In this document: positions 22,370 through 25,751 of the stretch, in pieces
How the letters are laid out: each line of letters starts with the position of its first letter
How positions within the stretch are numbered: position 1 is the first letter of the stretch
Source of the DNA: CAZWSC01 sp964636385
GTDB taxonomy: Bacteria; Eisenbacteria; RBG-16-71-46; CAIMUX01
Direction of reading: 5' to 3'
Length of the DNA: 25,751 nt
NCBI GenBank assembly: GCA_964636385.1
Contig: CAZWSC010000062.1
Location: forward strand, 1-25,751
Program-made: the position numbers and the translations under genes
Notes under the pieces: generated by a model
What the model saw: only the letters and a program-made list of their open reading frames with translations
What the model was told of the DNA's origin: nothing
The model's database searches: none

Positions 22370-23937
22370 GCCTCGATCGATCTTGGGGTGAGGGTTGCAA
22401 CGGGCAGCACCATCTCCTCAAGGGAGATCCCCCCGTGCTGGAAGGTGTCGCGGAACTGGCGCTCGTACCTGTGCTGATTGGTGGGATAGACGAAGAAGTA
22501 GTTCTCCCTGGCCAGGATGTAGTGCTTCAGCGCCCCCCCGGGAAGCCTGTAGTCCTCCGGCCTTCGGACATGCACAGCCTCCCTTTCGTCGCACTGCAGA
22601 TTGTCCCCGTACTTGTAGCGGATGCTCGTGGATGTCTCGCGGTTGGCCAGCACGAGTGACGGCTTGCGGCAGAAGACCAGCCCGTGATCGCTGGTAATGA
22701 TGATGGTCGTCTCCTGCCTGGAGAGAATGCGCAGGATCTCGCGCAGGGCGGAGTGCTGGAACCAGGATTGAAGAACCCCGCGCAGAGCCTCCTCGTCCGG
22801 AGCGAGCTCCTGCAGAATCTGGGACTCTCCGCGCCCGTGCGCGAGCATGTCGAGGAAGTTGAAGACGAAGATGAGCAGGGGAACGCCGCCCCAGGTCCCG
22901 ACCTTTCGCCGGATGGCATTACCCTCCTGGACCGTGTAGATCTTCTGGTAGCGGAAACCCTCGGCAGAGACATCCAGCTTGCGGAGCTGCAGGGCCAGGA
23001 GTTCCTTCTCGAACTGGTTCCTGCTCGACTCCTTGGGCGCATTCTCCATCCACCAGTCGGGATGCCGGCGGGCAACATCCTCGGGGAAGAGACCGCTGAA
23101 GATCGCATTGCGAGAGTATGGCGTCGCGGTCGGGAGGATGGAGTAGTACAGGTCCGTCTTCACCTGGAAGTACGGACTGACAAGCGGCTCCAGCATTCTC
23201 CACTGATCCAGTCTCATGCAGTCTATCACCACGAGGGCCGTCCGCCGGCCTTCCCTCAGGTGCGGGGCTACCCACCGGGGAATCAGATCAACCGACAGGG
23301 GAGGTCTCTCCTCCGACTCCGCACTTACCCATGCCGGGTAATGGTTCTCCACGAAACGGCTGTACTCCCGGTTGAGCTGCGACTTCTGGTCGGAATGGGC
23401 CTGAACCAGGCTTTCGCTGTGCATGCCCCGCAGTTCAAGGTCCCAGTCGACGACATTGGAGTAGAGGTCGAGCCAGTCCTTCCATCCCAGGTCGCCGTGG
23501 CGCAGGGAGAGAATGCGGTTGAACTCCGCAACGTAGTCGCGCGTCATCTGGCTGCGCTTCAGCGACTCCCCCTCAAGGACCTTCTTGATCGCCAGGAAGA
23601 TCTGGCTGGGGTTCACCGGCTTGGTGAGGTAATCGCTTATGCGCTTCCCGAGGGCCATATCCATCAGGTTCTCTTCCTCGCTCTTGGTGATCATAATCAC
23701 GGGAAGGTCGGGGGAGATCTCCTGCAGCGACTTCAGGGTGGCAAGCCCTCCCATGCCGGGCATCATCTCGTCCAGGAGGACGACGTCGAAGGGATACTCG
23801 CGCAGCAGCTCGACTGCATCCTCCCCGTTCGACACGGCCTGGACGAAGAAGCCCTTCGACTGGAGATAGAGGATGTGCGGGCGGAGCATGTCTATCTCAT
23901 CATCCACCCACAGGATCCTTCTCTGGGTACTGGGCAT
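22366..23937 (-). CDS. porX: PorX-like response regulator with PglZ phosphatase domain
   Basis: 523-residue two-domain regulator. Residues about 6-120 are a CheY-like receiver with the acidic pair Asp12/Asp13, phospho-acceptor Asp56 (VVLLDEMMPGMGG) and Lys106 (YLTKP). Residues about 130-215 are a helical linker. Residues about 220-515 are a PglZ-type alkaline-phosphatase-superfamily domain: VVIDCMRLDQW (metal Asp239), PTATPYSRNAIFSG (candidate nucleophile Thr270/272), DMLAH (Asp363, His367), TSDHG (Asp417, His418) and a C-terminal HGG. This matches PorX, which controls type IX secretion in Bacteroidota and whose PglZ domain cleaves oligonucleotides. Start: ATG at 23937 with AGGGG six bases upstream; TTG 23943 is an in-frame alternative. 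It follows a histidine kinase by about 66 bases and overlaps tsaE. Confidence 0.93.
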   Translation of the reverse strand: MPSTQRRILWVDDEIDMLRPHILYLQSKGFFVQAVSNGEDAVELLREYPFDVVLLDEMMPGMGGLATLKSLQEISPDLPVIMITKSEEENLMDMALGKRISDYLTKPVNPSQIFLAIKKVLEGESLKRSQMTRDYVAEFNRILSLRHGDLGWKDWLDLYSNVVDWDLELRGMHSESLVQAHSDQKSQLNREYSRFVENHYPAWVSAESEERPPLSVDLIPRWVAPHLREGRRTALVVIDCMRLDQWRMLEPLVSPYFQVKTDLYYSILPTATPYSRNAIFSGLFPEDVARRHPDWWMENAPKESSRNQFEKELLALQLRKLDVSAEGFRYQKIYTVQEGNAIRRKVGTWGGVPLLIFVFNFLDMLAHGRGESQILQELAPDEEALRGVLQSWFQHSALREILRILSRQETTIIITSDHGLVFCRKPSLVLANRETSTSIRYKYGDNLQCDEREAVHVRRPEDYRLPGGALKHYILARENYFFVYPTNQHRYERQFRDTFQHGGISLEEMVLPVATLTPRSIEA

Positions 23938-24003
23938 CGGCAACCCCTGGCAGAATACTGCTGCGCCGGCGGACCAGGCCGGACTTGTCGCCGGACCGCC
24001 GGG

Positions 24004-25224
24004 TTATGTCGGGAAGGAGATGACCACCGTGGAGCCTTCCCCCGGTTCGCTGCGCTCCACCCAGATACGGCCCCCATGGTACTCCTCGACTATCCGTTTG
24101 GCGAGTGTCAGACCCAGGCCCCAGCCACGGCTCTTCGTTGTGAAGCCCGGCGTGAATGCCATCTTCATCTCGGCCGGCGTCATTCCCCTGCCCTGGTCTG
24201 CGACCCTCACCTCCACCGTCTCGGTCTCGCGGCGGCGGATCACCTCCACTTCGATCACGCCCTTGTGGCGTTCAGTCGCGTCCACCGCATTCTTCAGGAC
24301 GTTTTCCACCACCCACTCTATCAGCTCCTTGTTGACGCTGACCGGATGGACAAGTTCATAGCGCTCGCGGATCTCGACATCGCGACCCAGGTGCGGAAGC
24401 CTGCGGCGGAAGTAACGAATCGCCTCGCTGACGATGGGGGCCACATCCTGAATCTCCAGGCGCGGCAGGCTTCCCACCTGGCCGAAGCGGTTGGCGATCT
24501 TCTGCAGCCTTTCCGCATCATTCTCCATCTCGTCCAGGAGTTCGCCCAGATATGCCTCCTCCAGAATCACCTTCCCCTCTTCAGGGCCGGACTCGAGCTG
24601 CCGCTCCCGCAGGAGTTCCACCCAGCCGAGCAGGGAGGATATCGGCGTGCCGAGCTGATGGGCGGTCTCCTTGGCCAGGCCGATCCAGATGGATCGCTGT
24701 TCGCTGGTCTTGATCGATCGGTAACCGACATAGCCGAGGGCGATGAAGAGGAAAATCGCGGCTATCTGCACAAACGGAATCCATCGCAGCTCCCTGACAA
24801 GGCCTGCCTCCCCGTAGTGCACATACCCGAAGAGGCGGCCATCCCCCGGATTGCGGATCGGGATGGGGTCGTTGTGCCTGTCGAAACGGCTGACAATCTC
24901 CTGCAGCCGCTCGGGCTCAATGTCGTCGTCCCTGATCGGCAGCTTCCAGACCTGCGGTGTTCCGTGCTCATCCGTGAGAACCATCGGGAAATCGGCCGGC
25001 CTGATGACCTCCTCGAAGATGCGGCGGATTTCGGGATCCTCGGTGGCGGGAAGGGTGGCAACCGCGCAGAACCGCGCGAACATTGTGGAAAGGACCTGGG
25101 ACTGGTTGTTCAGCCTGTCTATCAGGGTGGTCGTGTAGAAGACTCCCAGTCCCACCATTATGAGCGTTCCGAAAAAGAGGTACGCCCGCAACAGCAGCGG
25201 GAGACTGGTGCGGGACATTCCCAT
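24004..25224 (-). CDS. Membrane histidine kinase, PorY-like partner of PorX
   Basis: 406-residue sensor kinase. TM1 is about residues 9-30 (LLLRAYLFFGTLIMVGLGVF). An extracytoplasmic sensor of about 115 residues follows with PMVLTDEHGTPQVWK and GRLFGYVHYGE, a PAS/Cache-like pattern. TM2 is about 149-168. There is no HAMP domain. The H-box is AKETAHQLGTPISSLLGW (His189), then the N-box NVLKNAVDAT (Asn312), G1 VADQGRGM (Asp343), F-box FTPGFTTK and G2 GWGLGLTLAKRIVEEYHGG. The AKETAHQLGTP H-box is the form I know from Bacteroidota PorY-type kinases. Start ATG at 25224: GGAGG six bases upstream. It lies 27 bases after serS and directly before porX, so it is very probably the cognate kinase; calling it PorY itself is inference. 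Confidence 0.88.
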   Translation of the reverse strand: MGMSRTSLPLLLRAYLFFGTLIMVGLGVFYTTTLIDRLNNQSQVLSTMFARFCAVATLPATEDPEIRRIFEEVIRPADFPMVLTDEHGTPQVWKLPIRDDDIEPERLQEIVSRFDRHNDPIPIRNPGDGRLFGYVHYGEAGLVRELRWIPFVQIAAIFLFIALGYVGYRSIKTSEQRSIWIGLAKETAHQLGTPISSLLGWVELLRERQLESGPEEGKVILEEAYLGELLDEMENDAERLQKIANRFGQVGSLPRLEIQDVAPIVSEAIRYFRRRLPHLGRDVEIRERYELVHPVSVNKELIEWVVENVLKNAVDATERHKGVIEVEVIRRRETETVEVRVADQGRGMTPAEMKMAFTPGFTTKSRGWGLGLTLAKRIVEEYHGGRIWVERSEPGEGSTVVISFPT

Positions 25225-25251
25225 CGGCAACCTCCAGCGTTCTCCGTCCCC

Positions 25252-25751
25252 CTACCTGGGGCCGGCGCTGATCTCCTCCAGACCGTTCATATGTGGCCGC
25301 AACGCCTCCGGGACGCGTACGGTGCCGCGGTCCGTCTGGTGCACCTCCAGAAGCGCCGCCATCACCCGGGGCAGTGCAAGGCCCGAGCCGTTCAACGTAT
25401 GGGGATACCGCAGCTTTCCCCGGGAGTCCCGGTACCGCAGGCCGATCCTGCGGGCCTGGAAGTCCTCGAAATTGCTGCAGGAGGAAACCTCCAGCCATCG
25501 CCCCTCTGCAGGCGCCCAAGCCTCGATATCGTAACACTTGGCTGCGGCAAAAGAGAGATCCCCGCTGGCCAGGATCATGACCCGGTACGGCAGTTCCAGT
25601 GCCTGAAGAACCCCCTCAGCATCGGCAAGCAGGCTCTCCAGTTCGTCGTAAGAGGTCTCCGGAGGGGTGATTTTGACCATCTCCACCTTGTCGAACTGGT
25701 GCAGCCGCATCAACCCGCGCGTGTCCCGCCCGTAGCTTCCCGCCTCGCGCC
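25252..25751 (-). CDS. serS: Seryl-tRNA synthetase (C-terminal part, cut by window edge)
   Basis: Class II aminoacyl-tRNA synthetase charging tRNA-Ser. Only the last about 165 residues are in the window; the frame is open to the edge. Motif 2 region: REAGSYGRDTRGLMRLHQFDKVEM. Then VMILASGDLSFAAAKCYDIEAWAP, EVSSCSNFEDFQARRIGLRYR, and motif 3 LNGSGLALPRVMAALLE. The stop is TAG at 25252-25254. The gene heads the string that continues into the kinase. Two of its substrate tRNAs are encoded at 1836-2026. Confidence 0.96.
   Translation of the reverse strand, partial: REAGSYGRDTRGLMRLHQFDKVEMVKITPPETSYDELESLLADAEGVLQALELPYRVMILASGDLSFAAAKCYDIEAWAPAEGRWLEVSSCSNFEDFQARRIGLRYRDSRGKLRYPHTLNGSGLALPRVMAALLEVHQTDRGTVRVPEALRPHMNGLEEISAGPR

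Overview
The window is GC-rich DNA from a Gram-negative bacterium, with every recognisable gene on the minus strand. The LPS-assembly porin LptD and several lipoproteins indicate an outer membrane. A PorX-type response regulator and a FlgD/type IX-like C-terminal domain point towards the FCB side of the tree. High GC, propeller-rich secreted proteins and a multihaem cytochrome suggest a lineage such as Eisenbacteria or Krumholzibacteria rather than a classical Bacteroidota. That placement is an inference; no rRNA is present to test it.

Layout, in the direction of transcription (high to low coordinates). (1) 25751-14511 is one tightly packed gene string: serS (partial), a PorY-like histidine kinase, PorX (receiver + PglZ domain), tsaE, tsaB, rimI, folC, a ROK sugar kinase and a very long lptD. 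Several neighbours overlap by 1-19 bases. The ROK gene has no standard start codon before its DIGGT motif and appears to begin at CTG. (2) 14251-12770 holds a lipoprotein with a 5'-nucleotidase-like domain and four c-type haem sites. Its frame is interrupted by a TGA exactly where a Cys-Gly-Cys motif is expected. This is a strong candidate selenocysteine codon, with hairpins immediately downstream, and is the most interesting item in the window. (3) 12699-6466 is a promoter with a near-perfect 21-bp palindrome, then a HEPN-type protein and an 1874-residue secreted protein made of four beta-propellers. (4) 6294-3464 contains an orphan lipoprotein with a possible sigma-54 promoter, a YacP/NYN ribonuclease-like protein and a TPR protein. 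(5) 3436-2190 is a second TPR protein with its own promoter. (6) 2067-1709 is a complete tRNA transcription unit: promoter, tRNA-Ser(UGA), tRNA-Ser(GCU), tRNA-Arg(ACG) and intrinsic terminator. (7) 1511-202 holds a CsgG/LpoB-like lipoprotein and tadA, the deaminase that edits the ACG anticodon of that tRNA-Arg.

Several parts may work together. PorX and PorY regulate type IX secretion in Bacteroidota, and the giant propeller protein carries a C-terminal domain of the kind exported by that system. TsaE, TsaB and RimI form the familiar t6A/ribosome-modification neighbourhood. SerS and TadA act on tRNAs encoded here. No mobile element, CRISPR array or prophage gene was seen.
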